A stretch of DNA of 64,000 bases, taken from Flexivirga oryzae (lineage in GTDB: Bacteria > Actinomycetota > Actinomycetes > Actinomycetales > Dermatophilaceae). Shown here one piece after another: positions 10,601 to 20,000 of this stretch. The position numbers and the translations under genes are program-made. The stretch is taken from contig NZ_JACHVQ010000001.1 of NCBI RefSeq assembly GCF_014190805.1, positions 682,001 through 746,000 of the forward strand. Reading direction: 5' to 3'. The stretch's first letter is position 1. Every line of letters begins with the position of its first letter. Under the pieces are notes generated by a model that did no database searches, was not told where the DNA came from, and saw only the letters and a list, made by a program, of their open reading frames with translations.

Positions 10601-11259
10601 GGCCGCTCGGGTGTCTCGACAACGTCCTCGACCTGGGAGAGCGCGTTGTGCAGCTCGACGCGGTCGAGGACGTCCGGCTCAGCCGGTGTCTGGGGTGTGG
10701 GCGCTGAGCCCGCGACCTGACGGGCTGCGGCCGGCACGCCGTACACGACCTGCTGCTCAGCCCCGGCGGGTGTCTGGGGTGCAGCAGGTTCCTCTGGTGC
10801 TGCAACCTCCGGTGCTGATGCGGGCGTCTGGGTTGCGGGCGCGTCGAGCTCGAGAGCCAGCCGGTCGAGCTCGGCACGTGCTGCGGGATCCTGCGCCACG
10901 TTGGACACGAGCAGCCCCATTGTCTCGACGGCTCGTTTGGCGGTGAAGGTGTCGATGGACTCCGGCTCATGGGCGGCCCGGTTGAGGGCGTCACGCACCT
11001 CGCGCGCCCACGCGCTGTGGACCGGGGTGACTGCTCCCTGGAACGCCTGCCACTCGCGGATGAACAGCAGGAGCAGAAAGCGCGGGTCGTCGAGCGAATA
11101 CTTGCCCGCTGGCCTGCCGTTGGTCTCATCGCGCTTGGCGTAGTAGACGTCCCACGGCAGCCCACTCGGGGACTGAACGATAGGCACGACCGACCGTAGA
11201 GAACGGGCCATCACAGCTGCTGCGCGCCACACGACCTCGGTCGGATTGAGATCAGCCAT
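4669..11259 (-). CDS. hhe: Hhe-type defence protein: HEPN-like, transglutaminase-like, DUF4011, SF1 helicase, Vsr-like, DUF3320
   Basis: A 2196-residue multidomain protein matching the DUF4011-helicase-Vsr-DUF3320 antiphage protein called Hhe in published defence screens (named from memory). Domains in order: a Swt1-like HEPN segment at about 1-150; a transglutaminase-like fold near 380-500 (RWGTCLDLSVLYASALEAAG, KDHAFAGF); DUF4011 from about 605 (WRSALLDLSFRNPLLKL); an SF1 helicase with Walker A GPPGTGKS at about 910, Walker B VIFDEAS at about 1523, GDSQQMPP, WHYRS and VAITRARHE at about 1766; a Vsr-like nuclease segment at about 1836-1906 (FKVDLAV, VLLDGPGW); and DUF3320 at the end. The start ATG 11259 has a GGGGG stretch upstream. 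It is divergent from the SIR2 gene. The HEPN motif looks degenerate (LNRAAH). Presumably a single-gene effector acting on invading DNA. Confidence 0.88.
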   Translation of the reverse strand: MADLNPTEVVWRAAAVMARSLRSVVPIVQSPSGLPWDVYYAKRDETNGRPAGKYSLDDPRFLLLLFIREWQAFQGAVTPVHSAWAREVRDALNRAAHEPESIDTFTAKRAVETMGLLVSNVAQDPAARAELDRLALELDAPATQTPASAPEVAAPEEPAAPQTPAGAEQQVVYGVPAAARQVAGSAPTPQTPAEPDVLDRVELHNALSQVEDVVETPERPEEVDDRPDLGDGLHRIRVDAGPVTATAIYRSNLNYATANQHLSPLQELQLENRSNQAQQVLSVTVDIEGIGDDETGISVGPVDLSPYETHSLTREELSWALDHQAFAELEEARAGRLELQITVGGVAAVGRGEVTLLARDEWDAANTPELLAAFVTPNQPEITALLAEASDLLQQRTDNPSFVGYQDDEERVIDTAHCIYDAIRARGIRYATPPASFETTGQKVRRPEDVLGERWGTCLDLSVLYASALEAAGINPVIVMLKDHAFAGFLSEEVKLVELATSSKEQIQNIARSGMLVPVELTGATAGQDVTFDAARRSTERYWDQDLDDVRFVLDVAACRRRIRPLPRVRRDGDTVIIEVQRPAAMTLPTTHRPETRASRRTSYPQRVERWRSALLDLSFRNPLLKLSDRGALKLHIPERALGPFEDILSSGQALTFTAGLELQDSVYQGQSDIRRVEDQNVAEILDREGLVHAIQTQERLGKSLDSLRRRAKTVFEETGSNNLFLTLGALRWKDNSGRDALAPLFLLPVHLEGRKGSTYRVISEGDTAHLPNYCLIEKLHRDYEIDIPELSTPPRDDSGIDVPAILQAVRRAMTLAGQPFTVESDVRLAILQFSTLEMWRDVSNEWQRFMSNSVVKHLVETPTETYVDQVPTPEVSELTEAEEHLPVPTDGSQLEAIRWAREGRTFVLEGPPGTGKSQTITNMIANALAHGRTVLFVAEKQAALEVVRRRLDGAGLGPLTLDLHGKDQSIKHVRAQLEQAWDYTAEGDDRYDSARRRLKTQVQDLADYAGRLHQPGPAGISLWQAHERVLHHSGPIFGDFVVPAQVVTGQRSLENVFEAVRATQQSLRTIEGRLSDQPWSLAGPGSATPDFGAISAAVQRLGATRNGLPPKVVELISDTSPTQLRTLVDAVQKLAAEPRLALPQAQSANWAQDLHRLSGELDDYQRRYAQVLPYLTPAAKSANVPMLRANLVAAQNAGALKRGRLLKTATAQIAALWTGMPISEAQVHRFLNDVEQVQRDGQQLFHRFVQTLPGERTPDVEHGGRQVQEMANAVDRWRGMDVGATNSAKIRAYVAAVGTGQASPPHDAQALRAFSESWQGLLQVLGASDSSLDGWRRDRSLLAALDASMPSWAESMRQGHTGSLTRLQTAQADLQRLRDTGFGELSDQLSDGRIPPDGLVELVEAKVVRAVEAQRLDETGMVAFQVKHRNDSIRDLAAAGHEARERARSAIPHLVRTTRKVDTRHPSNDLAALRREFQRKRGGSIRELMTNHVSALLKLTPCLLMSPASVARYIPAESMTFDLVIFDEASQIRVADAVGALGRSRSAVIVGDSQQMPPTSMFRSATDFEEDNPDADGAVVPVDQDSILKECVDSNIERLRLTWHYRSRDESLIAFSNRAYYRDELATFPTQPGNVGGSTSGVHFRWVGGHYDGGTGASRTNQMEADAIVEEISSRLEADPEVSIGVVTLNSQQRDLILDKLEAMPGRVRRAFNREVDPIFVKNLENVQGDERDVILFSLAFSPDPKTGVLRLNFGPVMTDGGERRLNVAITRARHEVVLFSSFQPEDIDLSRTSSVGLRDLRQYLLFARDHGAEDAEFPSTTTISTGHSSDVAEKLRAAGLDVVESLGMSGFKVDLAVRQPGAESWLAVLLDGPGWARRRTASDRDVLPAAILSENMGWPAVERVWLPGWIRNRDAVVQRIKTAAEDVATRPAPDPESASTPRAGADTESVAETTQDEDHPSDAPNIRVASLAGDTAPAETLGGSWHHEEIRLPRHTGSEPGSRTDRSEVRAVPFRDARSDEVILDGALDRLDDAETRAQVRMRLEELVAAEGPIEAQLLAMLVGRSFGLMRVRQARTDELLAMVPDSRRHRDGDHEFIWPDGVTPDGYQLVRVSEDVAPRSIDQISRVELRNAVRHALDEPRGMRRDELRHEVMGLFGFRREGGHIRARLDEAIDTLAANGELHATGGFVLLND

Positions 11260-11419
11260 GCGGCGCCCCCGTTCAGTTGGTTCTCAGAAGTTCAGGGCCA
11301 TGTTCGCACGGCCGTGTGACACTGCTGCACGGGCTCAGCTTTGCCGCTCGCGGGCTGAGATGGAGTCCAGATGCACGCCGACCACATCGTGAACATCGCC
11401 GTATCGAAGGAGTCCACTC

Positions 11420-12889
11420 GTGCCGACAACTGCGTCTGCGCCGGGCCACGTGTTCGTCATCCAGGGAAAGATCCAGGACGTCACCTGTGATGCCGCACTG
11501 ATCCCGGCCGACACGGGCTTCAGCGTGCGGTCCCATTGGTGGAAGGACGTGATCGGTCTTCCAGAACAACCGCCGATGCCTGACACATGGCAGGAGAACG
11601 GATATGCGCAGGAAGAGCGCAATCCGCGTTTCTGGTACATCGACGTGACCGACAACGGTCAGAGAATCAACGCAGCAGACTTGGTCATGATGGTGTCGGA
11701 CGTCGTCGAGCGGGTGGTGAAGGCATTGCCGCGGACTCCGGTCCGCCGTCGTGCGCAGCACCTCGTGGTAATGCCCCTGCTCGGTGCCGGGGGAGGAGGA
11801 CTCGACGCGGACGAGTCGGTTCAGCTGTTCGAGGCCCTGGACAAGCTAGCTGGGGCGTGCAGGACCGATCTGGCGATCGTCGTACCAGGCCGGGATGAGT
11901 TCGAGGCGCTCCAACTGCGCCGTAGGCAGACAAACTACAAGCGCGACTCGCAGTTGGCTCATGAGGCCCAGCGCCTCGGTGAGCTCGCCGGTCAGGGCGG
12001 GCTCTCGCTGATGATCGGTGCGGGCGTCAGCATGGGGGCCGGCTTGCCGAGCTGGAGTGAGCTACTCGATCACTTGAAGGACGGCTTGAGTTCAGATGCT
12101 GAGATCGTAAACTCAGACGACTTCAAGGCGCTTCCGCCGCTCGACCAGGCAGAGCTGCTCCAGCGGCTTCGCCGGAGGGGAATCGCCGATGAGGTTGTCG
12201 AAGCAGTGACCGTCAAGGAGAGTGGCAAGGCGTTCCGCCCCGCGCTCGGCCACTTCCTGCTCGCCGGCCTCCGTTGCCGACAAGTCGCAACCACGAACTA
12301 CGACCTGCTCTATGAGGCGGCCGTCCGGTCGCAGGGTGACTCTCAGCAGATCCACGCGCTGCCGTACGAGCGGCCCGCGCCACCTAACCCGTGGATCCTC
12401 AAGCTGCACGGCGACGTCGAACACGATGATCTCGTGTTGAGTCGAAGTTCGTTCGTCGAGTACGACGGCCGTCGCTCTGCGACGGGCGCTGTCTTCCAAG
12501 CGATGCTGCTGACCAGCCACGTTCTCTTTGTTGGCCTGTCGTTCACCGATGACAATGTCCTGCGGCTGACCCACGAAGTGACCGCCGCGCCGTTAGAGGG
12601 CGAGAAGACCCTGGGCACCGCTCTCGGCCTGGGGGTCAGCTCGGCGAAGAAGGAGCTGTGGCGCGGCGTCCTCGAGTGGGTGGACCTTTCGGCGCCAGAC
12701 GATCACCCGCCTCGCCCGATGGGCTGGACGAAGCCGCGCGAGACGAAAGAATCCGCCGACAAGAGGTGGGAAACGGCCTGGCAAGTCAGGGAGCTGGAGA
12801 TCTTCCTGGACACCGTGGCACTCTGGTCGGTTCGCGGAGAACCGTCGTGCGAGAGGCCCCCTCGTAGGCTGCAGTCGGATCAAGGGTGA
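11420..12889 (+). CDS. macro-like/SIR2 fusion, putative NAD-depleting defence effector
   Basis: A 489-residue protein in two parts. Residues about 10-165 resemble a macro-type nucleotide-binding fold (VTCDAALIPAD, then VMPLLGAGGGGLDADES). Residues about 190-400 form a SIR2 domain: IGAGVSMGAGLPSWSELL at about 198, TTNYD at about 292 with the catalytic-type Asn, KLHGD at about 328 with the His, and LFVGLSFTDDNVL. SIR2 effectors in Thoeris, DSR and similar systems degrade NAD on infection; a macro-like sensor fused to it suggests control by an ADP-ribose-type ligand. Start GTG 11420 has AAGGAG eight bases upstream. It is transcribed away from the Hhe-type gene and is followed after 24 bases by the DUF262 gene, probably co-transcribed. 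SIR2 assignment is firm; the macro assignment is moderate. Confidence 0.8.
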   Translation: MPTTASAPGHVFVIQGKIQDVTCDAALIPADTGFSVRSHWWKDVIGLPEQPPMPDTWQENGYAQEERNPRFWYIDVTDNGQRINAADLVMMVSDVVERVVKALPRTPVRRRAQHLVVMPLLGAGGGGLDADESVQLFEALDKLAGACRTDLAIVVPGRDEFEALQLRRRQTNYKRDSQLAHEAQRLGELAGQGGLSLMIGAGVSMGAGLPSWSELLDHLKDGLSSDAEIVNSDDFKALPPLDQAELLQRLRRRGIADEVVEAVTVKESGKAFRPALGHFLLAGLRCRQVATTNYDLLYEAAVRSQGDSQQIHALPYERPAPPNPWILKLHGDVEHDDLVLSRSSFVEYDGRRSATGAVFQAMLLTSHVLFVGLSFTDDNVLRLTHEVTAAPLEGEKTLGTALGLGVSSAKKELWRGVLEWVDLSAPDDHPPRPMGWTKPRETKESADKRWETAWQVRELEIFLDTVALWSVRGEPSCERPPRRLQSDQG

Positions 12890-12913
12890 GTCTCAGCGGC
12901 CGGCGAAGGAGCG

Positions 12914-14767
12914 ATGACAGTGGCAGGAAGTTACGAGAAACCGATCACGATCGAGGCCGCGATCCGAGAGATTGTCGCGCGTCGCTATGTCCTCCCTTCG
13001 ATACAACGTAACTTCACGTGGCGAATGGACCAGATATGCAGGCTGTTCGACTCTGTGATGCGCCACTACCCGATCAACAGCCTGATGTTGTGGCAGGTCC
13101 AGTCGGAAGAGGTTCGTGAAGGCTTCCGGTTCTACAGCTTTCTCGAGAAGTATGTCGAGAGGTTCGCGGAGAACAACCCGAACTTCGACACACGGGGCCA
13201 CGGCGAGTTCTACGCCGTGATGGACGGTCAGCAGAGACTCACGTCGTTCTACATCGGCTTGAAGGGGACCTATGCCGTCAAGAAGCCGCGGCTGTGGTGG
13301 CCGAAGGCCTACGAACCGGCCGTCCTTCCACCACGCCGCTTGTTCCTCAATCTGGCCAAGCCGCTCGATCCTGACCTCAACGACGGACAGATGCTGCACG
13401 ACTTCAGGTTCTTGACCGTCGAGGAGGCCGGGAAGAAGCCGAGCGACGAGGAAAACCTCTGGTTCGAAGTGGGAAGGATCCTGGGCTTCCCCGCGGTCGA
13501 GACCGATGACGAGATCGTCGACCACGTCCTCGACCACCTGGCCGGGACCGGACACGCCGGCAACATCCATGCCCGAAAGACTCTGCAACGTCTGTACTTC
13601 TCGATTCGGCGGGAGACGAACCTCAACTACTACGTGGAGACGAGCCAGGAGATCGACCGGGTCCTCGACATTTTCATCCGGACGAACCAGGGCGGAACCC
13701 CGTTGTCCTTCTCCGACCTGCTGATGTCGATCGCGTCGGCGAATTGGGAGGACGCCCGTGAGCGTGTCGACGAGCTGGTGAACCTCGTCCGGACCGAGTT
13801 CCAGTTCTCCATCGACCGCAACTTCGTGATGAAGACCGCCGTGATGGTTACAGATGGGGACGTCCGATTCCAGGTGAAGAACTTCGGTGCGGACAACGTC
13901 GCGAAGATCCGCGAGTCGTGGGATGACATCCGCGATTCGATCGTCGAATCGTTCCGGATGATCGCCAGATTCGGGCTCAACGATGCTTCGCTGCGAGCGA
14001 AGAACGCAGCTATCCCGATCGTCTACTACCTGTTTCACAGGGATCGTGACCTGGCTGGTGGACAGCGCGGGCGGTTCACGGTCATCAACCGACTCAACAG
14101 ATACCCCGAAGACCGCAACCGCATCCGACAATGGCTGCTTATGTCGCTGCTGCGCGGAGTCTTCGGTCGTGCCGCCGACAGCGTGCTGACAAATCTCCGA
14201 GGGCTCATCCATTCGAATCTCGATGTGGCGGAGGGCTTCCCCCTCGCGGAGATCATCAGCTCATCGCGCGGAACCGCCCGTGACCTGACTTTCGACGACG
14301 AGCTCATCGAGCGCATGCTGCACACACAGACGGACAACGCCGAGTGCTTCTCGATCCTCGCGCTGCTCCAACCCGATGTCGACATCACCCAGATCTTGCA
14401 CATCGACCATTTGCACCCCGCAGCCGCGTTCTCGTCATCACGGCTCGAGGCCTCGCCCTTCGTCAACCAGAGTCCGGAGATACGTGCGTTCTACGAGGCA
14501 CCCGAGAACTGGAACGCCATCGTCAACCTGCACCTGCTGACGGAGGCGGAGAACACGTCGAAGCAGGACAAGCCGTTGGGGGAGTGGCTCGACCCGCTGA
14601 ACGGTCGAACGACGCTCGATCCCATGATTCCCGCCGGAACCGATCTCTCGTTCGAAGCATTCCCCGCGTTCGTCGAAGCACGCGGCGAGGTCATCAAGGA
14701 ACGACTCCGGTCCTTGATCAGCCACTCGGCCACAAATCCTGAGGCATCCGCCTCACCATCGGTGTGA
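12914..14767 (+). CDS. GmrSD-type DUF262/DUF1524 nuclease
   Basis: A 617-residue protein of the DUF262 family, the group that includes the type IV modification-dependent nuclease GmrSD. The DUF262 signatures are LPSIQRNFTW at about residue 27 and MDGQQRLTSFY at about residue 103. IFIRTNQGGTPLSFSDLLMS lies in the middle. A C-terminal HNH-like DUF1524 module has HIDHLHP at about 497 and LHLLTEAENTSK at about 540. Both halves are in one chain, as in fused GmrSD proteins that cut DNA with modified cytosines. Start ATG 12914 has GAAGGAG just upstream. Being 24 bases after the SIR2 gene, it is probably in the same transcript. It could be independent or a second effector for the SIR2 protein. Confidence 0.88.
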   Translation: MTVAGSYEKPITIEAAIREIVARRYVLPSIQRNFTWRMDQICRLFDSVMRHYPINSLMLWQVQSEEVREGFRFYSFLEKYVERFAENNPNFDTRGHGEFYAVMDGQQRLTSFYIGLKGTYAVKKPRLWWPKAYEPAVLPPRRLFLNLAKPLDPDLNDGQMLHDFRFLTVEEAGKKPSDEENLWFEVGRILGFPAVETDDEIVDHVLDHLAGTGHAGNIHARKTLQRLYFSIRRETNLNYYVETSQEIDRVLDIFIRTNQGGTPLSFSDLLMSIASANWEDARERVDELVNLVRTEFQFSIDRNFVMKTAVMVTDGDVRFQVKNFGADNVAKIRESWDDIRDSIVESFRMIARFGLNDASLRAKNAAIPIVYYLFHRDRDLAGGQRGRFTVINRLNRYPEDRNRIRQWLLMSLLRGVFGRAADSVLTNLRGLIHSNLDVAEGFPLAEIISSSRGTARDLTFDDELIERMLHTQTDNAECFSILALLQPDVDITQILHIDHLHPAAAFSSSRLEASPFVNQSPEIRAFYEAPENWNAIVNLHLLTEAENTSKQDKPLGEWLDPLNGRTTLDPMIPAGTDLSFEAFPAFVEARGEVIKERLRSLISHSATNPEASASPSV

Positions 14768-14774
14768 GCGACAT

Positions 14775-17047
14775 TCAGAGCAACGAGGACTTCTCCCCGT
14801 GCCAGCTGACCGCCAACACGTCTCGCGCGCGGGTGGCCGCGACGTAGAGCAGTGACCGCTCGCGGAGCATGGCGTCCTTGAAGTCCTCCTCGCTGGACTT
14901 GTAGTCCTTGAGCGCGTTGGGCACCGAACCTTCGTGCACGCCGAAGAGCAGCACGTGCGTGAACTCCAGCCCCTTGGCCCGGTGCATCGTCATGACCAAC
15001 GGCATCCCGGGTTTGGCGTTCTCCCGGTCGACCGATCGCACCTGCACACCGCGGTCGGCCAGGCCGCTGACGACTGTCTGGCGTCGGTACTGGTCGCGCA
15101 CCAGGACAGCGATCGCCTCCGGCTTCGGCGCGCGCCCGTCGTCATCGGAGTCGTCGGGCATCCAGGACTTGATGAGCTCGGCTGCTTTGTCGAGCTCATC
15201 GCTCATCGACGAGCATTCGACAACCTTCGGCTGTGGCCCACTGCGGGCGGAGTGGTAGGTGTGGTCCTCGGCCTCACCGGTCAGGTCGGTGAAGTCACCA
15301 CCGGCGAGGATGTGCATCGCCCAGTCCAGGTTTTCGGCGGTCGTGCGGTAGTTGAGGCGGAGGCTCCGTGCCCGCCCGGTCACCTTGATGCCGACGTGGG
15401 AGAGCACGACCTTCTGCCCGTAGATCCGTTGGTGCGAGTCCTCACAGATGAACAGGTCGTTGTCACCGGGAGCGACGACCGCGCGCAGGAAGCGCAGTTG
15501 CGACGGGTTGAGGTCCTGTGCCTCGTCGACGACTACGTGATCGAAGAACGTGCGCTTGTTGAGCTCCAGCCAGGCTGCGGCGATCGCCGCCTTCTCCGCC
15601 CAGTCGGTGCTGTCATTGGCCGGCCGATCGCCCGGTAGCGCTCGATGACCTGCCAAACCTGCTGTCGTTTGGTGCGATCGAGCGCCACGCCACGGCCCTT
15701 GCGGCGCACTCGGATGTATGCCGTCTCCGTCGTGATGCGTGCCGGGAGTACGACCAGGCCGTACTCCGCGGCGAAGAATGCCGGCGTCGCGACCTCCGGC
15801 GGCAGGTCGGCGTCGGCATCGTCGATGGCTTCTTTCCAGGCATCCTGCGGTGTCGCGCTGGTCACGCCCGACCGGCTGTCGCCCAGGACCTCGGCCACCG
15901 CTGCGTCGATGTCGGTCCCAGCAGTCTGCAGGACGGACCGTACGACCTGGTCGAGTCCACGGACGTGGATCCCGGGAGACTCCAAATGCGTTTGAAGCGT
16001 TGTTGACTCGTCGAGCGCCCGGATGTTCGACGCGAGATCATCTGCGAGGTTGCGGGTGAACGTGGTGAGCAGGACGCGCGCCTCGGTGCGCTCGCCGGCC
16101 AACCGAGCAGCCCGGTGCAGCGCCACCACCGTCTTGCCGGTTCCTGCACCGCCCGACAGGCGGAACGGCCCGTGGTAGTCGTTGTCGACGTACTTGCGCT
16201 GCTCCGGGTGCAGGAAGAGCCGCCAGGCAACCAGGTCGCCGCCCTCGATGATCCTGCGCAGCTCTTCGCTGTCGTCGATCAGGTGGAACGACGCCTGGAC
16301 GAACGGGTGCTCCAGGCTCTTGAGGAACTTCTCGTCCTCGGAGCCGTGGCCGAGATCGATGGCCTTGTCGAGTCCGTATGCCGTGCGTACGTCGGCGACG
16401 GAGGTGCCGGTGGCCAGCTCCAGCAGTGCCTCGCCCTGCCACTCGACGCGCGCGTCCGCGACGATGGTCAGCAGGTCCTCCTCGGTGGGTGCGTCGAGCG
16501 CCTGCTGCGCCAGCTCGCGGTTGATGCCCAACTCTTCGTGGAATGCCTCGGCGCTCGCGTCCGTCGGCCAGGTCGGTGCCTTGGTCTTCGGTGACGGTGT
16601 CTCGACTGCGTCCTCGGATGGTGCAGCTTCGACAGCGGGCGCGGGAGCGGCGATCGGCACCGGCTCGGGTGCCGGCAGCACTTCGGGGGTCGCGCTCGCA
16701 GCGGCCGCGACGTAGGAGTCGAGCACGCGCTCTATCTCCGGCATGCCGTTGATCGGGTTCATCGACAGCCGGACGCTCTCGGCGATCTTGTTCGCCTCGT
16801 CGTGCGGCCAGATCCCGTGCAGCACGTAGACCGGCTCGGACGCGCCGTCGATCTTGAACATCACGCAGCGGTAGCCGTCGTGGACACGGCCGGTCCGGAC
16901 GCGGGGATCGACCGATCCCTTGATGGGTTCGATGTGCAGACCCGGCAGCTTGTCGTCCAGTTGCAGTTTCTCGAGGAAGGCGAACGCCTTCTTCTTCATG
17001 GACGCGTCGAGCCCGTCCTTCACCTTGTTGAGGATCAAGATCGGCAT
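14775..17047 (-). pseudogene. RelE-like/UvrD-type helicase fusion, frameshifted
   Basis: Last gene of the 29-kb minus-strand train. Residues about 1-110 resemble a RelE/ParE-type toxin fold (MPILILNKVKDGLDASMKKK, VHDGYRCVMFKI). An acidic Pro/Ala linker follows, then an SF1A helicase with Walker A LSGGAGTGKTVVALHRAA at about residue 299. Near 15618-15626 (GGCCGGCCG) the frame breaks: upstream motifs are in one frame and VVVDEAQDLNPSQL, LNYRTT, TMHRAKGLEF and YVAATRAR are in another. One missing base (CGGCC for CGGGCC) would restore an 750-residue protein, so either a real mutation or a homopolymer under-call is possible. The start ATG 17047 lies two bases past the stop of the DUF1998 helicase, so the two are translationally coupled. 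Confidence 0.8.
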
Positions 17048-17049
17048 TG

Positions 17050-20000
17050 TTACCCCTTCTGCTCGTCGAGCGCGTTGCGAACGTCCTGCGCGAGCTGCTC
17101 CGGAGCAGTAAGGTCGAGTCGCACGACCTTCCACCCGGACCCACGCAGGTCCTCCAAGTCGTCGGCCGGTGCTTCAGCGTCGAGTACTGCGACGCGCTGT
17201 TCTCGCCACGTGAGGTCGACCATGATGCCGTCGACCTCCGACATGATGTCCGGTTGCGCAACGCCGGCAGCGGCGAGCAGGGCCGCCACCCGTTTCGCGG
17301 TCGACCCGAGACCCCCCAGATCGCTTCCGTCCCAGGCAGCTTCGTCGACCGTCGACACCGGTGCACCGCCTGTCGCCTTCGCATCCTTCTCGACCAGCGA
17401 GCGCACGCTGATCCTGGCCTCGATGTCACTGAGGCCGATCACGTTCGACAGTTCCAACCAGGCGTGCCAGGCGTCCACGTGGTCCGGACTCGCCACTGCG
17501 GTTTCAGTGTCGTCGAAGACGAGCGCGACCTCGACCGGCGCGATGCCCTTCAACCGGCAGGCGAGGACCAGGTGCTCGCTCCGGTGGACGATCAGCGAGT
17601 CGCCCGCAGTGTCGAGCTCGCGCTCCGGCTCGGCAAGCAGACTGTCGGCCACTCGCAGTAGGTCCTGGTCGGGACCGATCCATCCCCGGCGGAAACCGGG
17701 TCGTTGGGCGAGCAGGAAGGGCAGGTTGCGAGCGAGCATGGTGCGCGCCGGATCGGTGGGGTTGTGGACGATGCCTTCGAGCAGCGCGAGTGGTCCGCCC
17801 GCGTATTCCTGAACGACTGCTTGCGAGATCCCTGCCCCTTGAGGAGTTTTCCGCAGCGCGGCGATCACCTGGTCGTTCAGCCACACGGGCCGTGTCGGGT
17901 CGTCGATGTCGCCCCATGCGACGGCGATGACTTGAATCCCCTGTGACCGCAAGCGTTCCCGCTTCTCGGCGTCGTCGGCGAGGCGATTGACAGCGGGGAC
18001 CGCGTGGTAAGCGTGTCCGTCCGTGTAGATCGCGTAACGCCCGGCACCACCGCTCGCCGTCAGCTCGAAGTCGGGCTTGGTCTGTGAGATCAGCACCTGC
18101 GGCCGCAGTCGCCACTGCCGGCCGCCGCTGGAGATGCGCAGCTCTGCCCCGTTCGGTCCGGTCGACTCCTTCACATCAGTGTTCTTCGCGAGCCGTTCCT
18201 TGAGCGCGTTGCGGAACTTCTGCTCGAGAGTTGACTCACCCCAGTCGGCATCGATCGGCCGGTCCGTGACGTCCCAGGTGGGTGCGTCGATCTCCAGGGC
18301 GTGAGCGGAGGTCTCCTCGTCGATCTCGAGCAGCACCCGCAGTGCTCGGATGGCGTCCAACCGCGTGACGGAGGAGCTGTCATGGGTGAAGGGCAGCAGA
18401 CAGCGATGACAGGCGGCTCGCTCTTCGTACTGACACGGGCAGTCCTCGAGCGTCCGAGCCGCTCGCAGCAGGATCGCCCAGAGCCGTTCGGCTCCCGCGA
18501 CATCCGTGAGGTAGCCCGTGCCACCGGGCACGATGTCGTGCAGCAGCAGCGCCGTTCGGGTTGCGCCGTCACCGGTGCCGAGCGGCTGCGGCACGACCTC
18601 CACCCGCAGGTGATCCGGGGCACCGCCGATGATCTCGCGCAACCCGAGGAGGAGCGCAGCCTGCAGGCTCGGCACGCTGAACTGGTCCGCTGTCACGCTC
18701 GGCGGCAGGCTGATGGCGATCGCCTGCGTGACGAGCTCCCGGCTGAGTCCGAATTCGCGGGTGTGCTCATCCACCGCGGTGCGGTGCGGACACCAGGCGC
18801 GGTGCTCGTGCGGTGAATTGGTGCCCGCTTCCTGATCGAGCTTCCCGCAGATTTCGCAGACCCGGAAGAGCTGCGCGGCAACGTCCCTGCCGGCCAGGAT
18901 CCGGGTGCTGGGCGCGTTCGAGGACCGTCCGAGGTTGAACCACCGCACGGGGAGGCGACGGTAGTGCGAGACACCGAGACCGGCTGCTTCGACGGACCAT
19001 TGCTCCACCAGGCGAGCCGGGTCGAAGTCCACGGCGACGAGCACCTCGAAGCGCTGTGAGTGACGCAGATCGTCGTTGTCGGTGATCTTCGCGTCGTCCC
19101 GACGGACCTCGGAGAAGACCCGCTTCAACCGGACGGCGTCGAAGCGTTGACCGGTGTCGGCGATGCCAGTGCTGCCACAGCGTGGGCACGACGTCGGCGA
19201 GGGGTCGGTTGCTGCCTCGAACTCCTTCAGATGGCCACACTCGTCGCACAGGGCGTAGTGCGCGACCTCCGCCTGGTCCTGGCCGATCTCGATGCCGTCC
19301 ACGCGCAGCTCGAGCCCGTGCGCGTAGAAGTGCGCGCCCGGTGCGAGCTCTGTCAGCGCACGGGCTGAGCCGCGCGGGATGACGAGTGAGTCGCTGTCGA
19401 ACCGCTCGGTCTCCGGGTCTATCCAGGAAATCTGTGCGTCGAGCTCGACGGTGTCGTCCAGCAGGGAGTAGTTCGGCAACAGCCCGCGCATCTCGAGTCC
19501 GCTGATCCAGGGACTTCCGGTGATGTCGCTCAGCACCCGCTTGACGAGCTTGGCCGTGCCCACTGCCGACCGGTATGCCGTCCTGTCGTCGTCACTCGCC
19601 GCAGGAAGCTCGGCTCGTTCCCGCAACCCCGGGATCGCGTCGACCACAGCCGTGCGCCGGCGACGCAGCTCCTCGACCTCGCTGCGGTGTTCGTGCGCTG
19701 CGTGATGGACGGTCGCGGCGAAGGTGTCCGGCTCGCCGTCGGGGGCGAGCACCCACGTCCGGAGCATCGCGATGCCGGCGGTGTCGCGGTGCGCGAACGT
19801 GCCGACGAAGTCCTCCAGCAGACGCACCCCGTCGTGCTCGACCCGATCGATGACAGTTCCGAGGAAGGTCCCCGGATCGGTCGATGCAAGTGCCTCGCCG
19901 GTGGTGCGCGGGACGTCGACGTGGCCGCTGCGCACCAGATCGTCGATGACGTGCGCGAGGAACTGCCGGCGCAGGATCTCCTCCGCGTCGAGGTATGTCG

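Noticed and set aside
12893..14212. Minus-strand frame opposite the DUF262 gene
   Set aside because: Shadow of a gene with clear DUF262 and HNH motifs.
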